NCBI GenBank assembly: GCA_001464915.1
Contig: LNED01000022.1
Location: 62,001 to 126,000 of the forward strand
Direction: 5' to 3'
Length of the DNA stretch: 64,000 nt
Origin: Sphingomonadales bacterium Ga0077531
GTDB taxonomy: Bacteria > Pseudomonadota > Alphaproteobacteria > Sphingomonadales > Sphingomonadaceae
Position numbers and translations under genes: made by a program. The notes below the pieces were generated by a model. That model was not told the DNA's origin. It did no database searches and worked only from the letters and a program-made list of their open reading frames with translations. Positions 35,586 through 45,670 of this stretch are shown here, piece by piece. Positions within the stretch are counted from its first letter, which is position 1. Every line of letters starts with the position of its first letter.

Positions 35586-37490
35586 TTATGGCGCGGTCAG
35601 CCACGCCAGCCAATCGGCCAGCCCGCCGACTTGCCCACCACCGATCCTTGCGCTTTCAGCCTGCGTGCTGACGCTGGCGGGACATTCGAGGCAATAGGCC
35701 TGAATGCCGCGCGTTCCCATCAACCGCTGTGCATCGCGGGTAAGCTGCGCGGCAAGGTTGCCATTGCGGCGCGAGGCCAGCGCGAAGATATCGCCGCCCT
35801 GCGAAATCGGCGCACGCGCTGTGTTGCTGGTCACCAGCTGGCGGATCAGCGAATCGTAGTTCTGCGCATCTTCGCCGAGGAACACCGGGTGCCAGTCGCC
35901 GTCCTTGGCCCCGGCCTTGGCCGCTGCCCATGCGAGGGCATCGGGCAGCCCGCCGAATTCATCGACCAGTCCCAATTGCCGCGCCGTGCCGCCATCCCAC
36001 ACGCGTCCGCCCGCGATGGCATCGACCTTATCGGTCGGCATCCGCCGCGCCTTGGATACGAGCGCCAGGAAATCTGTGTAGGTTCCCCCGATCGAGGCTT
36101 GCAGGATCGCGTCCATCTCGGGCGAGAAACCGGCGACGAAATCGGGCTGGCCTGAAAGCGGCGTGGTGCGGAACCCATCGGCATTCACGCCGAGCCGCGC
36201 GGCGCTGTTTTCAAAGGTCGGCACCACTGCGAATACGCCGATCGAACCCGTGATGGTTTCGGGCTGCGCGAAAATCCGCTCACCCGGCATTGCCACCCAA
36301 TATCCGCCGCTTGCCGCGACATTGCCGAACGAGACGGCGACCGGGATCTTGCGGTCGCGGTAGCGCTGAATCGCGCGGCGAATTTCTTCCGATGCGGTGA
36401 CCGAGCCGCCGGGCGAATCGACCCGCACGACCAAAGCGGCCAGATCGTCGTCCAATGCTTCGTCGAGCAGGTCGGCGATGCGGGTTCCGCCCGCCACGCC
36501 CGGCCCGGCTTCGCCATCGACGATTTCGCCCGCGATGGTGACCACGCCAATCGCCTTGCCGCGTTTCGGACTGCCGACATCAGCGAGGAACGCGTCAAGC
36601 TCGCTATTGGCAAAGGCGCCGGGCTTTTTGCTCCACGGATCTTCGCCCGCGATTGCCGCCACGCGCGCTCCGAATTGAGCGCGGTCGCCGAGCTTGTCGA
36701 CGAGGCCGCCAGACACCGCCGCCTTTGACAGATCGCCGCCCGCAGCGTTGATCCAGCCGACCGGATCACCGGTAACGCGGGCGAGTGCCAGCTTGGGACG
36801 GGCTTTCTTGACGTTGGCCTGCCATTCTTCCCACAGCGCGCCATAGAGGCCGCTAGCGTTCTGGCGCGCTTCATCCGACATCGACGAGCGCGAAAAAGGC
36901 TCAACCGCCGATTTGAAATCGCCGACGCGGTAGACCCGGGCGTTGACGCTCAGTTTTTCTAGCAGGCCGGCGTAATAAAGATTGCTGCCGCCGGGGCCGG
37001 AAATCACCGCGAGGCCTTGCGGATCGAGCCACACTTCGCTGGCGTGCGCGGCCAGCAGCATGTGATCATCGGCGTAGCCAAGGGCATAGGTCAGCACCGG
37101 CTTTTTCGCCTTGCGCACCCGCTCCATCGCTTCGCCGACTTCCGTCAGGTGCACCTGACCGCCGCCGAGGAAAGTGGTGAGATCGAGCACCACCGCCTTG
37201 ATCCGGTCATCGGTGGCAGCGGCATCGAGCGCGCGGACGATATCGCGGGCGCGGTATTCCTCGATCGGGGCGGAGCCGGAGAGCAATGCGGCGATCGGAT
37301 CAACCGCCGATTTTTCTTCAACCACCACGCCCGCAAGGTCGATCAGCAGCGCGCCATCGCGCACCTCGCCGGGGTTGGGGCGGGCCGAAAGGATGCCGAA
37401 CAGCGCAACGAAAAACAGCAGCATGAACAAAAGGACAAGCCCGTCCTTAATCCCCACGAGGATCTTCCAAACCTTGCCGACAAAGCTCAT
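35586..37490 (-). CDS. sppA: Signal peptide peptidase SppA (protease IV)
   Basis: 634 aa, the long two-domain form. An N-terminal membrane anchor spans about 17-35. The N-terminal domain carries the catalytic lysine (K193 in VGDFKSAVEPFSR) and the C-terminal domain the serine (S394 in NVAASGGYW), preceded by RVDSPGGSVTASEEI. It degrades signal peptides left in the inner membrane. It is the first chromosomal protein gene next to the element; its 3' end lies 76 bp from the tRNA. Confidence 0.93.
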   Translation of the reverse strand: MSFVGKVWKILVGIKDGLVLLFMLLFFVALFGILSARPNPGEVRDGALLIDLAGVVVEEKSAVDPIAALLSGSAPIEEYRARDIVRALDAAATDDRIKAVVLDLTTFLGGGQVHLTEVGEAMERVRKAKKPVLTYALGYADDHMLLAAHASEVWLDPQGLAVISGPGGSNLYYAGLLEKLSVNARVYRVGDFKSAVEPFSRSSMSDEARQNASGLYGALWEEWQANVKKARPKLALARVTGDPVGWINAAGGDLSKAAVSGGLVDKLGDRAQFGARVAAIAGEDPWSKKPGAFANSELDAFLADVGSPKRGKAIGVVTIAGEIVDGEAGPGVAGGTRIADLLDEALDDDLAALVVRVDSPGGSVTASEEIRRAIQRYRDRKIPVAVSFGNVAASGGYWVAMPGERIFAQPETITGSIGVFAVVPTFENSAARLGVNADGFRTTPLSGQPDFVAGFSPEMDAILQASIGGTYTDFLALVSKARRMPTDKVDAIAGGRVWDGGTARQLGLVDEFGGLPDALAWAAAKAGAKDGDWHPVFLGEDAQNYDSLIRQLVTSNTARAPISQGGDIFALASRRNGNLAAQLTRDAQRLMGTRGIQAYCLECPASVSTQAESARIGGGQVGGLADWLAWLTAP

Positions 37491-37610
37491 TCATTCGCCC
37501 CTTTTGCGCTATAGGCTGCTATCTAGGTGCTCCGGCCTATAACTTCCACGGGAAAGCGCCGCTGGAATGGGTTGAGCGGCGGATGAGGCTCGACTAAGGG
37601 CATTGCTTTA

Positions 37611-38630
37611 ATGGCACCGACCAATCTTTCCGCGCCTTCGGGCCGCTTTCCTGCTGGGCGGCAGGCGTTTCCGCACCGCGATCTGACCGGCATCGGCCAT
37701 TTGCAGCGGCACGAAATCCTCTACTTGCTGCACGAGGCCGAACAATGGGTCGCGCTCAATCGGCAAAGCGCCAAGCATACTGATCTGCTGGCGGGCCTTA
37801 CGATCATCAACGCCTTCTTCGAAAATTCCACCCGCACGCTGCTGTCCTTTGAGATTGCTGGCAAGCGGCTGGGGGCGGATGTGGTCAATATGCACGCCGC
37901 TACATCAAGCGTGAAGAAGGGTGAAACGCTGATCGACACCGCGATCACGCTGAACGCGATGCGCGCCGATGCGATTGTCATCCGCCACGGATCGTCAGGC
38001 GCGACCGGGCTGATTGCCGACAAGGTCGACTGTCCGGTGCTGAATGCGGGCGACGGCAGCCACGAACACCCGACGCAAGGCCTGCTTGATGCACTCACGT
38101 TGCGCCATGCGCTGGCTGAACGGGGCGAGGGGGCAGAGGATTTCACCGGGCTCAACGTCGTGATTTGCGGCGATATTCTGCACAGCCGGGTGGCGCGATC
38201 AAACATCCTGTGCCTGACCGCGATGGGAGCGAAAGTGCGGGTGTGCGCGCCGCCCGCGCTGATGCCCGTCGGGGTGGAAGCGATGGGGGTGGAGGTGTTC
38301 CACAACTTCGATGCCGCGATTGCCGGGGCCGAGGTGGTGATGATGCTGCGGCTCCAATCCGAACGGATGAGCGGGCAGTTCATCCCCTCGGCGCGCGAAT
38401 ATCGCCACCTTTACGGGTTGACTGCCAAGCGGCTGGCGCGCGCGGCGCCCGGCGCGCTGGTGATGCACCCCGGCCCGATGAACCGCGGGGTCGAGATCGA
38501 CAGCGAGGTTGCCGATTTGGCAGGCCGTTCGTTGATCACCCGGCAGGTCGAAATGGGTGTGGCGATCCGCATGGCGTGCCTCGATATTCTGACGCGCGAG
38601 ACACGCGGCGTTGCGGGCTGGGCGGCATGA
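37611..38630 (+). CDS. pyrB: Aspartate carbamoyltransferase
   Basis: 339 aa. It contains the carbamoyl-phosphate loop [12 protein letters not shown] and the [14 protein letters not shown] segment of ATCases, and the [10 protein letters not shown]-terminal signature. It catalyses the first committed step of pyrimidine synthesis. Its stop overlaps the start of a pyrC-like gene (ATGA). In bacteria with this gene pair an inactive PyrC homologue forms a complex with PyrB, so the pair probably works as one enzyme. Confidence 0.95.
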   Translation: MAPTNLSAPSGRFPAGRQAFPHRDLTGIGHLQRHEILYLLHEAEQWVALNRQSAKHTDLLAGLTIINAFFENSTRTLLSFEIAGKRLGADVVNMHAATSSVKKGETLIDTAITLNAMRADAIVIRHGSSGATGLIADKVDCPVLNAGDGSHEHPTQGLLDALTLRHALAERGEGAEDFTGLNVVICGDILHSRVARSNILCLTAMGAKVRVCAPPALMPVGVEAMGVEVFHNFDAAIAGAEVVMMLRLQSERMSGQFIPSAREYRHLYGLTAKRLARAAPGALVMHPGPMNRGVEIDSEVADLAGRSLITRQVEMGVAIRMACLDILTRETRGVAGWAA

Positions 38631-39862
38631 AGCAGACGCGGCCTCTCACCATCACCAACGCGCAACTGGTCACCCCCGGTGGGTTGGTGCGCGGCGCGAT
38701 CCGCTGCGCCGATGGCCTGATTGAAGCGGTTGGCGCCGACGTTGCAGTGCTGGATGGCGACGAAGTTATAGACGCGCGCGGCAAGCTCGTCGCTCCCGGC
38801 ATCGTCGATCTTGGCGTGTTCGCGGTTGATAAGCCCGCGTTCCATTTTGGCGGGATCACCCGGGCGGCGTTGATGCCCGACCAATCCCCGCCGCTCGATC
38901 TGCCGAGCCGGGTGGGCTACATCGCCAAGAGCGGCAAGCCCGATCTGTGGGTCCACCCGCTGGCCGCTGCGACACGCGGGCTGGAAGGGCGGGAGCTTGC
39001 CGAAATTGCGCTAATGAAAGACGCAGGCGCGCGCGGAATTGCGACCGGGCGGCGCTGGATCGCCGATTCAGGCGTGATGCTGCGGCTGCTGCAATATGCC
39101 GCGATGCTGGACCTGGTGGTGGTCACCCATGCCGAGGATGGCGGCCTGACCGGAGAAGCGGCGGCCACCGCGGGAGAGATTGCCACGCGGCTCGGCCTGC
39201 CTGCCGCACCGGCTGAGGCCGAAGCGCTGGCGATCGCGCGGGATATTGCGCTGGCGGAGCTGGCGAGTGCGCGGTTGCATATCCGGCAGGTCACGACTTC
39301 GAAGGGCTTCGCGCTGGTGCGCGAAGCAAAGGCGCGCGGGCTGGCGGTGACCTGCGGGATTACGCCCGCGCATTTCATGCTGTCCGATCTGGCGACGGCC
39401 GATTTCCGCACTTTCGCCCGGCTTTCGCCGCCGCTGCGTGCAGAGGATGACCGTCAGGCTGCTATTGCTTCCATCGCCGACGGCACGGTCGATGTCATCG
39501 CCAGCGGTCACGATCCGCGCGGGCCTGAGGACAAGCGCCTGCCCTTCGCAGATGCCGCGCCGGGCATGGCTGGGGCCGAGACGCTGCTCACCATGACGCT
39601 GACGCTGGTGCGTGACGATGTGATTGACTTGCCCCGCGCGTTCGAACTGCTCGCACGTAAACCTGCGCAGCTGCTAGGCGTGCCTGCGGGCGCGCTCGCC
39701 CAAGGGTTAGAGGCTGACCTTGCGTTGATCGACGCCGAAGCGCCTTGGATCATCGACCGCCGCCGCATGGAAGCCACCGCCGATAACACCCCGTTCGATC
39801 GGCAGGGCGCGCAAGGCAAAGTGCTCGGCCTGTGGAAGGGCGGCGTTCGCCTTTCGGCATAA
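38627..39862 (+). CDS. pyrC': Dihydroorotase-like protein, probably inactive (PyrC' type)
   Basis: 411 aa from the ATG overlapping the pyrB stop. It has the amidohydrolase fold of class I dihydroorotases, but where active enzymes have the metal-binding HxH after PGxxD it reads [15 protein letters not shown] (residues 57-71). The later TDHAPH-like segment is also altered (SGHDPRG). Such pseudo-dihydroorotases are known to be needed for ATCase assembly rather than catalysis. An active pyrC must then be elsewhere. The translational overlap with pyrB supports a structural role. Confidence 0.85.
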   Translation: MKQTRPLTITNAQLVTPGGLVRGAIRCADGLIEAVGADVAVLDGDEVIDARGKLVAPGIVDLGVFAVDKPAFHFGGITRAALMPDQSPPLDLPSRVGYIAKSGKPDLWVHPLAAATRGLEGRELAEIALMKDAGARGIATGRRWIADSGVMLRLLQYAAMLDLVVVTHAEDGGLTGEAAATAGEIATRLGLPAAPAEAEALAIARDIALAELASARLHIRQVTTSKGFALVREAKARGLAVTCGITPAHFMLSDLATADFRTFARLSPPLRAEDDRQAAIASIADGTVDVIASGHDPRGPEDKRLPFADAAPGMAGAETLLTMTLTLVRDDVIDLPRAFELLARKPAQLLGVPAGALAQGLEADLALIDAEAPWIIDRRRMEATADNTPFDRQGAQGKVLGLWKGGVRLSA

Positions 39863-39894
39863 AAATACTCCCGGAAAGCATGGCCTTCCGGGAG
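39861..39894 (-). terminator. Rho-independent terminator between pyrC' and the SPOR gene
   Basis: The stem CTCCCGGAA/TTCCGGGAG (39868-39876 and 39886-39894) is followed on the minus strand by TATTTTT. It ends the minus-strand SPOR operon and may also stop plus-strand transcripts. Confidence 0.75.
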
Positions 39895-39925
39895 CAGTTT
39901 CGCTGAAATTATACCAGGGACGAAA

Positions 39926-41278
39926 TTATTTGGAGCGCGATGCCATCCGCACGGTGCCCTTGATCGCGCCAGCAGGGGGGCTGGAGGCGGCATAGGCAAA
40001 GCAACCCCGCCCGGACGATTTGACCGTCGAGCAGAGGCTCTGCGCGCTCTTGGGGCCGAAGCCTTCGGCAGCGACGCGCCAGAAGGTGCGACCATTCACC
40101 ACCGCTTCGGTGATAACGACCTTGTGATCCTTCAACTGCGCGAACTTGCCCTTGAGCATGGTCCAGCCGCGTTCGGCTTCGACCTTGCTGTTATAGGAGC
40201 CGAGCTGCACGAGGTGCGAGGCCATGCTCTTATCGCTGGCGACCGGTGCGGGCGCGGCCGCCGGGGCCATACGGCGCTGCGAGGAGGCTGCGGCCATGCG
40301 CGGTGCGGCACGGGGTGCTGAACGTTCGGCGCGGGCGGGCAATTGCTGCACCACCGGGTTCGAAACATAGCGGATGCCCGAGGCATCAACCGTCCCGACC
40401 GACGGGGCGGGGGTGTCGAACGCCTGCGCAAAGGTTGCGACCGGAGCCGATTCGGCGGCTGCTACCGGGGGGGGCATTTCCATCTCAGCCTTTGCCATCA
40501 TTTCGACCGGCGCTTGTGCAGCGGCTTCGGCAAACATCATGTCCTGGCTCGGAAAATTGGCGAGCGCCAGACGTTGCGGCTGGCCCGCGTCATATTGCGT
40601 CGTGACGTTGAGCAGGGCGGCGACGCGCGTCTGGAACATCTCGGGTGCGGCCATCGCGGCCCACTGCGTCAGGCGCTGATCGACTTCGCCAGCCGGCACG
40701 TCTTCCGCAGCCATCACCCGTGCTGCACGCCAGTTTCCGGCGAGTGCATAGGTGTAGGCTAGGTTCTGACGCAGCTTGGGCGAGGCTTGGTCGCTGGCGC
40801 GCACGGCGTTGACCAGCACGTGGACGCCGCGCTCCGGCTCACCCGACAGGGCGAGCGCGAGGCCAAGATCAGCCGGGTCGATCAGATTCGTATATTCGTC
40901 GAGCACGGCGGCGGCAGAGCGGCCTTCGCCCAGCGCGATCTTGGCGAGCGCGAAGCTCAGCACGGTGCGCGGGTTGTCATCACCAAGGTCGAGCGCATCG
41001 CCAAAGCTGGTTGCAGCCGACTGGAACCGCCCGGCTTCCATGTACGACGCGCCAAGCAGCGCGCGGTAGCCTGGGTTGCGTGGTTCGGCCAGCACGGCGG
41101 CTTCGGCGTGCATGATCGCCTTGTCGACTTGCCCTTTGGTAAGCGCGGCCTGCGCGCTGGCAAAGGACGTGTTCGCCTGCGGTGCGGCGGTGGTGGTGCA
41201 CCCCGACAGCGCCAGCCCGGCGAGCGCGGTCGAGACGGCAAGCGCGAGGCGCGGTGCGTGTCTGATGCTGCGGTCCAT
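39926..41278 (-). CDS. TPR lipoprotein with C-terminal SPOR domain
   Basis: About 450 aa. The start is probably the ATG at 41278, 7 bp after GGGGA; another lies at 41284. The signal sequence ends in a lipobox (LALSGC), so it is a lipoprotein. TPR-like helices (AQAALTKGQVDKAIMHAEAAV, YRALLGASYMEAGRFQSAATSF) precede a Pro/Ala-rich linker and a SPOR domain (HLVQLGSYNSKVEAERGWTMLKG, then VVNGRTFWRVAAEGFGPKS). SPOR domains bind denuded septal peptidoglycan, so the protein probably acts at the division site. It is the last gene of the ParA/RHH operon. Confidence 0.8.
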   Translation of the reverse strand: MDRSIRHAPRLALAVSTALAGLALSGCTTTAAPQANTSFASAQAALTKGQVDKAIMHAEAAVLAEPRNPGYRALLGASYMEAGRFQSAATSFGDALDLGDDNPRTVLSFALAKIALGEGRSAAAVLDEYTNLIDPADLGLALALSGEPERGVHVLVNAVRASDQASPKLRQNLAYTYALAGNWRAARVMAAEDVPAGEVDQRLTQWAAMAAPEMFQTRVAALLNVTTQYDAGQPQRLALANFPSQDMMFAEAAAQAPVEMMAKAEMEMPPPVAAAESAPVATFAQAFDTPAPSVGTVDASGIRYVSNPVVQQLPARAERSAPRAAPRMAAASSQRRMAPAAAPAPVASDKSMASHLVQLGSYNSKVEAERGWTMLKGKFAQLKDHKVVITEAVVNGRTFWRVAAEGFGPKSAQSLCSTVKSSGRGCFAYAASSPPAGAIKGTVRMASRSK

Positions 41279-41328
41279 TGTCATTTCCCCGTTAATTCTG
41301 CTGATTCAGTGTGGAGTCGATTGGATTG

Positions 41329-42036
41329 TCAGTGGCGTTTCATGTGGTTGGCGATCACATCGAGATCGCCATATTCGGCAAGCAAACGGTCGAGCGCTTC
41401 GGTCACCAGCACTTGCGCGCTGACGCCCTGCATGGTCGCAGCGAGGCGCAGTTTGAGGTGACGGTCGGCATCAAGGCGCAAGGTAAAGGCAGCGCGGCGA
41501 CCCGATTGCACCGCAGGCATGCGCGATTTGGGCGCGGAGGGCACGGCTACAACTTGCGGCTGAACGTGGAGATGGGCGATTTGTGCGTCGTCGCCCTCGT
41601 CCCCGTTTTCGAACTCGTCTTCTTCCTCGGACCGCGCATAGATGGGCGCGTAATCTTCGTCCTCGGCGTAATCTTCGCCGTAGGACGCTTCGTCCTCATC
41701 ATCATAATCCGGTTCGCGGTCGGCGGGACCGGTCATCGCGGCATCGGCGAGCACGCGTTCTTCAAGGCGGCGCTGCTGACGGCGCACCACCGGGCCAAAG
41801 CCCTGGACAAAGTCGTCACCGACCACATCGGCGTTGATCGGCACGATATCCGCGCCGCCCTCGGCGTCACCCCCATTGTCACCCATGTCGTTCCAGCCGA
41901 GATCCTCAAGCTGTTCGTCGGCGACGTCCGATTCGTTCTGCACCAGCGGTGCAATCTGCGGACGCATGGCCGGCTTGGCGCCGCCCTTGCGTGCGAGCAA
42001 GGTCGGGCCGAGCGAGGCAAAACCGGGTTCGGACAT
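41329..42036 (-). CDS. Acidic protein with C-terminal RHH-like domain, ParA partner candidate
   Basis: 235 aa. The first ~170 residues are disordered and very acidic (DYDDEDEASYGEDYAEDEDY). The last ~55 read RRAAFTLRLDADRHLKLRLA, then VSAQVLVTEALDRLLAEYGDL, a ribbon-helix-helix pattern. It follows the chromosomal parA-like gene by 16 bp, mirroring the ParA plus RHH layout of the mobile element. It is probably the DNA-binding or effector partner of that ATPase. Confidence 0.65.
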   Translation of the reverse strand: MSEPGFASLGPTLLARKGGAKPAMRPQIAPLVQNESDVADEQLEDLGWNDMGDNGGDAEGGADIVPINADVVGDDFVQGFGPVVRRQQRRLEERVLADAAMTGPADREPDYDDEDEASYGEDYAEDEDYAPIYARSEEEDEFENGDEGDDAQIAHLHVQPQVVAVPSAPKSRMPAVQSGRRAAFTLRLDADRHLKLRLAATMQGVSAQVLVTEALDRLLAEYGDLDVIANHMKRH

Positions 42037-42052
42037 CGCCCTTACCCCTCGC

Positions 42053-42775
42053 TTACTGCGCTACCCGGCGGCCAAAGCCACCGGCAGGACGCGGCACGCC
42101 GCCCATCTGCTGCGCCTGACCATTGGGGGCGGGCGCAAACACGGTGCGACGGAAATTCTTTTCGAGCCGGTCGGCGATGTAACGCCACAGGGCGGTAATC
42201 TCGGCAGCTGAGCGGCTTTCGGGATCGACTTCCATCACGGTTCGACCGTCGATCATCGACGCGGCGAAATCGGTGCGGTGGTGCAGTGTGATCGGCGCGA
42301 CGGTGCCGTGCTGCGACAGCGCGACAGCGGCTTCCGAAGTGATCTTGGCCTTGGGGGTCGCGCCATTGACGACGAACACCAAAGGCTTGCCAGCGCGTTC
42401 ACACAGATCAACCGTTGCGCCGACAGCGCGCAGATCGTGCGGGCTGGGACGGGTTGGAACCACGATCAGTTCGGCAACCGAAATCACCGACTGGATCGCC
42501 ATCGTGATCGCAGGCGGGGTGTCGATCACTGCGAGCTTGAAGCCCTGCTGACGCAAGACTGCGAGATCATTGGCCAAGCGTGACACAGTGGTCTGGGCAA
42601 AGGCGGGATATTCCGCCTCACGCTCGTTCCACCAATCGGCGAGCGAGCCCTGCGGGTCGATGTCGATCAACACGACTGGGCCAGCGCCTGCGCGCTGTGC
42701 CTGAACGGCGAGATGTCCGGACAGGGTGGTCTTGCCCGATCCACCTTTCTGCGATGCCAAAGCGAGTACACGCAA
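42053..42775 (-). CDS. Chromosomal ParA/MinD-family ATPase
   Basis: 240 aa. The deviant Walker A is SQKGGSGKTT (8-17), then DIDPQGSLADWW and a VIDTPPA Walker B. A Pro/Gly-rich C-terminal tail (~25 residues) is unusual. It heads an operon with an RHH protein and a TPR-SPOR lipoprotein, which suggests a role in positioning DNA or envelope proteins during division rather than plasmid partition. It is divergent from the Sel1-SPOR gene. Confidence 0.85.
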   Translation of the reverse strand: MRVLALASQKGGSGKTTLSGHLAVQAQRAGAGPVVLIDIDPQGSLADWWNEREAEYPAFAQTTVSRLANDLAVLRQQGFKLAVIDTPPAITMAIQSVISVAELIVVPTRPSPHDLRAVGATVDLCERAGKPLVFVVNGATPKAKITSEAAVALSQHGTVAPITLHHRTDFAASMIDGRTVMEVDPESRSAAEITALWRYIADRLEKNFRRTVFAPAPNGQAQQMGGVPRPAGGFGRRVAQ

Positions 42776-43028
42776 CGCCTGGGTCCCCCTGAATTGATCC
42801 GCTGCGGGCCGCCCGATTGCGACGCCTTACAACGGCTGGTTGACCACGGGATCGCAGGATACCCCTAATTTAGGGTTAAGACGGGCAACGATCTTGCAAT
42901 TGGCTGGCCCGGTTTGTGCGCGGCATATCCCGACCGGGGAGCGCTGCGGGGTATGGCAACGGTTTGCTAACTACGTTTGCGCTATGCCTGCTTGCAACGA
43001 TGATGCAGCACCGCAAGGGGCAGATGAT

Positions 43029-44114
43029 ATGGCACGGATGAAAGCTTTGAACACAGGCGCTTTTATGGCCCGCACCGGATTGGGTATCGCCGCTGTAGCG
43101 CTGCTTGCCGCGCCGGGGCTTGCCGATGTGAAGGCCGGGGTCGATGCGTGGAGCGCAGGCGACTTCACCCGCGCGGTGGTGGAATGGCAGGGTCCGGCGG
43201 CGGCTGGCGATCCCGATGCGCTGTTTAACCTCGCGCAGGCGTACCGGCTGGGTCGGGGGGTCGAAATCGACAACGCCCGCGCACGCCAGCTCTATGAACA
43301 GGCAGCCAGCCTCGGCCATGTAAAGGCCGCCGACAATTACGGGCTGATGCTGTTTCAGGAAGGCGAGCAGGCCAAGGCGATGCCGATGATCCGCGCCGCA
43401 TCCGATCGCGGCGATCCGCGCGCGCAATACGTGCTTGGCCTGTCGCATTTCAACGCTGATTACGCCCCGCGCGATTGGGTGCGGGCCTATGCATTGATGA
43501 CTTTGGCAAATGGTGCGGGCTTGCCGCAGGCGCGCGATGCGCTGGCGCAGATGGACAAATATGTGCCCATCGCGCAGCGCAGTCAGGCGCAGTCGCTTGC
43601 GCGGGAGCTTGAAACCGGGGCGAAGTCGCAGCGCGCCGCCGAACTCGCCGCTGCCGAACTCGCACCGCGGCCAGTGGTGCCAATGCCGATGCCAGTGCCG
43701 ATGCCAGCGGTGGTGCCGGTGCCCGTGCCGGTTGTGGCTGCCGCGAGCCAGCCTTCGCCGGTTCCCGCCGCCACGCCCGTTCCCGTGCTCGCCGCAGCTC
43801 CGAAGCCGATTGCTGCACCTCTGCCGCAACCTGCCCCCAAACCCGCAACCGCGACGCCCGCGTTGGCGGCTGCGCCCAAGCAGGGCAAATGGCGCGTGCA
43901 ACTGGGCGCATTCGGCGTGGCGGGTAATGCCGACCGGCTGTGGAGCAAGCTATCGAAAAATGCCGCGCTGGCTGGCACCAAAAAGACATTGCTGCCGAGC
44001 GGCAAGGTCACCCGATTGCTCGCCACCGGCTTTGCTAGCCAAGCAGAGGCAAGCCGCGCCTGCTCGGATCTGAAACGTCAAGGGCAAGCCTGTCTGGTGA
44101 TTGGGCAAAGTTAA
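43029..44114 (+). CDS. Exported Sel1-repeat protein with SPOR domain
   Basis: 361 aa from the ATG at 43029, which gives a signal peptide (TGLGIAAVALLAAPGLA, cleaved before DVKAG); an in-frame upstream start at 42840 does not. Sel1-like repeats (DALFNLAQAYRLGRGVEIDNARARQLYEQ, about residues 55-155) are followed by a Pro/Val/Ala-rich linker with PMPMPVPMP-type repeats and a C-terminal SPOR domain (KWRVQLGAFGVAGNADRLWSKL). It should bind septal peptidoglycan in the periplasm. It is divergent from the ParA operon, which ends in another SPOR protein. Confidence 0.85.
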   Translation: MARMKALNTGAFMARTGLGIAAVALLAAPGLADVKAGVDAWSAGDFTRAVVEWQGPAAAGDPDALFNLAQAYRLGRGVEIDNARARQLYEQAASLGHVKAADNYGLMLFQEGEQAKAMPMIRAASDRGDPRAQYVLGLSHFNADYAPRDWVRAYALMTLANGAGLPQARDALAQMDKYVPIAQRSQAQSLARELETGAKSQRAAELAAAELAPRPVVPMPMPVPMPAVVPVPVPVVAAASQPSPVPAATPVPVLAAAPKPIAAPLPQPAPKPATATPALAAAPKQGKWRVQLGAFGVAGNADRLWSKLSKNAALAGTKKTLLPSGKVTRLLATGFASQAEASRACSDLKRQGQACLVIGQS

Positions 44115-44219
44115 AAGAGCAGGGCTGCTTCAGCAGACCAGCATCGGCGTCCGTCCAACGCACTTCCCAACTGCACCGAACTTGCTAATCTCCCATCCGC
44201 AACAGGCGGGGGATCGGCC

Positions 44220-45521
44220 ATGAATGAGACTATGAGCGCGCGTGCAGCCGAGGACATCTTCGGCGATGGCGGCCCAGCAGCAATTGCGCCGGTCGCCGCG
44301 GCTGAGCGGATTGACACGCTTGATTTCATTCGGGGGCTCGCGGTGATGGGCATCCTGGCGGCCAACATCGTCGCCTTTGGTCAGCCGATGGAAGCATACA
44401 TGTACCCAGCCGCGTTCAAGGTCGATGCGGGCGACCCCGGCGGGTGGATGTGGATTGCCCAATTCATTCTGATCGACGGTAAGATGCGCGGATTGTTCAC
44501 GATCCTATTTGGTGCGGGCATCTATCTGTTCATGGAGAAAGCCTGGGCGAGGGGCGCGACACGCGGACTTCAGGCGTGGCGGCTGGCGATTTTGATGGCT
44601 TTCGGGCTGATCCATTTCTTCTTCATCTGGCCGGGCGACATCCTGTTCTATTATGCCTTGTTCGGCTTGGTGCTGCTCGCCTGCCTCAAGTGGAGCATCA
44701 AGGCACAGCTGTGGGCCGGGCTGGCGGGGTATACGTTGGGCGCGCTTGCCTTCGGAGCGATGTTCACGATGATGTGGGCGGTGGCCGACACGCCGTTTGG
44801 CGAAAGCGCGCCAGAGCTGATCGAGCAGCGTGCGGCAATGGTCGACGGCATCGACGATGCATTGGCGCGCGGCGACGTGCCCAACGCCGCGATCGAATCG
44901 GGTGATTACGGCGCATTGGTAACCCACCGTCTGACCGAGCAATGGAGCGAGCCGTTGATGAACGCGCTGTTGTTCGGGCTTGAGACCTTGCCGCTGATGT
45001 TGATCGGCGTGGCGCTGTACCGGCTCGGCTTTTTCAACGGCGGGGTTGAGCGAGGCAAGCTGCTGCGCTGGGGCTGGATTGGCCTGATCGTTGGCGGGCT
45101 GGCGCACCTGGCAATCGGGTTGGTGATGCAGGCCGGCGGGTTCACCTTCTACGGGACGCTGACGGCCTTTGTCGGCTGGAGCGTGCTGCCACGGCTGTGG
45201 ATGGTGCTGGGCATGGCGGCGCTGCTGGTGGCCTATGCCCCGTCGGCGACCGGCTGGCTGGGCGACCGGGTGCGCGCGGCGGGGCGGGCGGCGTTCACCA
45301 ATTACCTTGGTACGTCGGTGGTGATGATGCTGGTGTTCCACGGCTGGGCGCTGGGGTTGTTCGGCGAATTGAACCGGCCGCAGCTTTACATCGTGGTGGC
45401 GCTGGCTTGGGTATTGATGCTCGCGTGGTCGAAGCCATGGCTTGACCGCTATCGCTACGGCCCGCTCGAATGGCTGTGGCGTAGCCTGACCTACCGGCAA
45501 GTGATGCCGCTGAGGAAATAG
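44220..45521 (+). CDS. DUF418-family membrane protein
   Basis: 433 aa with at least eight hydrophobic spans. The N-terminal LDFIRGLAVMGILAANIVAFG and the C-terminal GRAAFTNYLGTSVVMMLVFHGWALG are hallmarks of DUF418 (YeiB-like) proteins. An 80-residue hydrophilic loop (GESAPELIEQRAAMVDG) lies mid-protein. Family function is not established; a transport role is only suggested. Confidence 0.88.
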   Translation: MNETMSARAAEDIFGDGGPAAIAPVAAAERIDTLDFIRGLAVMGILAANIVAFGQPMEAYMYPAAFKVDAGDPGGWMWIAQFILIDGKMRGLFTILFGAGIYLFMEKAWARGATRGLQAWRLAILMAFGLIHFFFIWPGDILFYYALFGLVLLACLKWSIKAQLWAGLAGYTLGALAFGAMFTMMWAVADTPFGESAPELIEQRAAMVDGIDDALARGDVPNAAIESGDYGALVTHRLTEQWSEPLMNALLFGLETLPLMLIGVALYRLGFFNGGVERGKLLRWGWIGLIVGGLAHLAIGLVMQAGGFTFYGTLTAFVGWSVLPRLWMVLGMAALLVAYAPSATGWLGDRVRAAGRAAFTNYLGTSVVMMLVFHGWALGLFGELNRPQLYIVVALAWVLMLAWSKPWLDRYRYGPLEWLWRSLTYRQVMPLRK

Positions 45522-45548
45522 CAAAACCGCGAGGGGAAGCGTTAAACC

Positions 45549-45655
45549 GGCCTGCCGCAGGACAGGCCGCAAGCGCGCCAAGGGTTCAGGCGCGCGCCCG
45601 CAGCGACGCGCCCGAAGGGCGTGTGAGCGAGGATTTCGCATCGCGGATGCGATGC
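45549..45655. repeat. Cluster of three GC-rich hairpins
   Basis: Three stems follow each other: GGCCTG/CAGGCC (45549-45568), ACGCGCCC/GGGCGTGT (45606-45624, one G-T pair) and GCATCGC/GCGATGC (45638-45655). Together they look like a small intergenic repeat element or an untypical terminator for DUF418. Confidence 0.35.
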
Positions 45656-45670
45656 GGAACAAAAAAGAGT

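Noticed and set aside
35313..36155. 280-aa plus-strand frame across the tRNA and sppA
   Set aside because: It runs antisense through tRNA-Val and sppA, both of which are clear, so it is not a gene.
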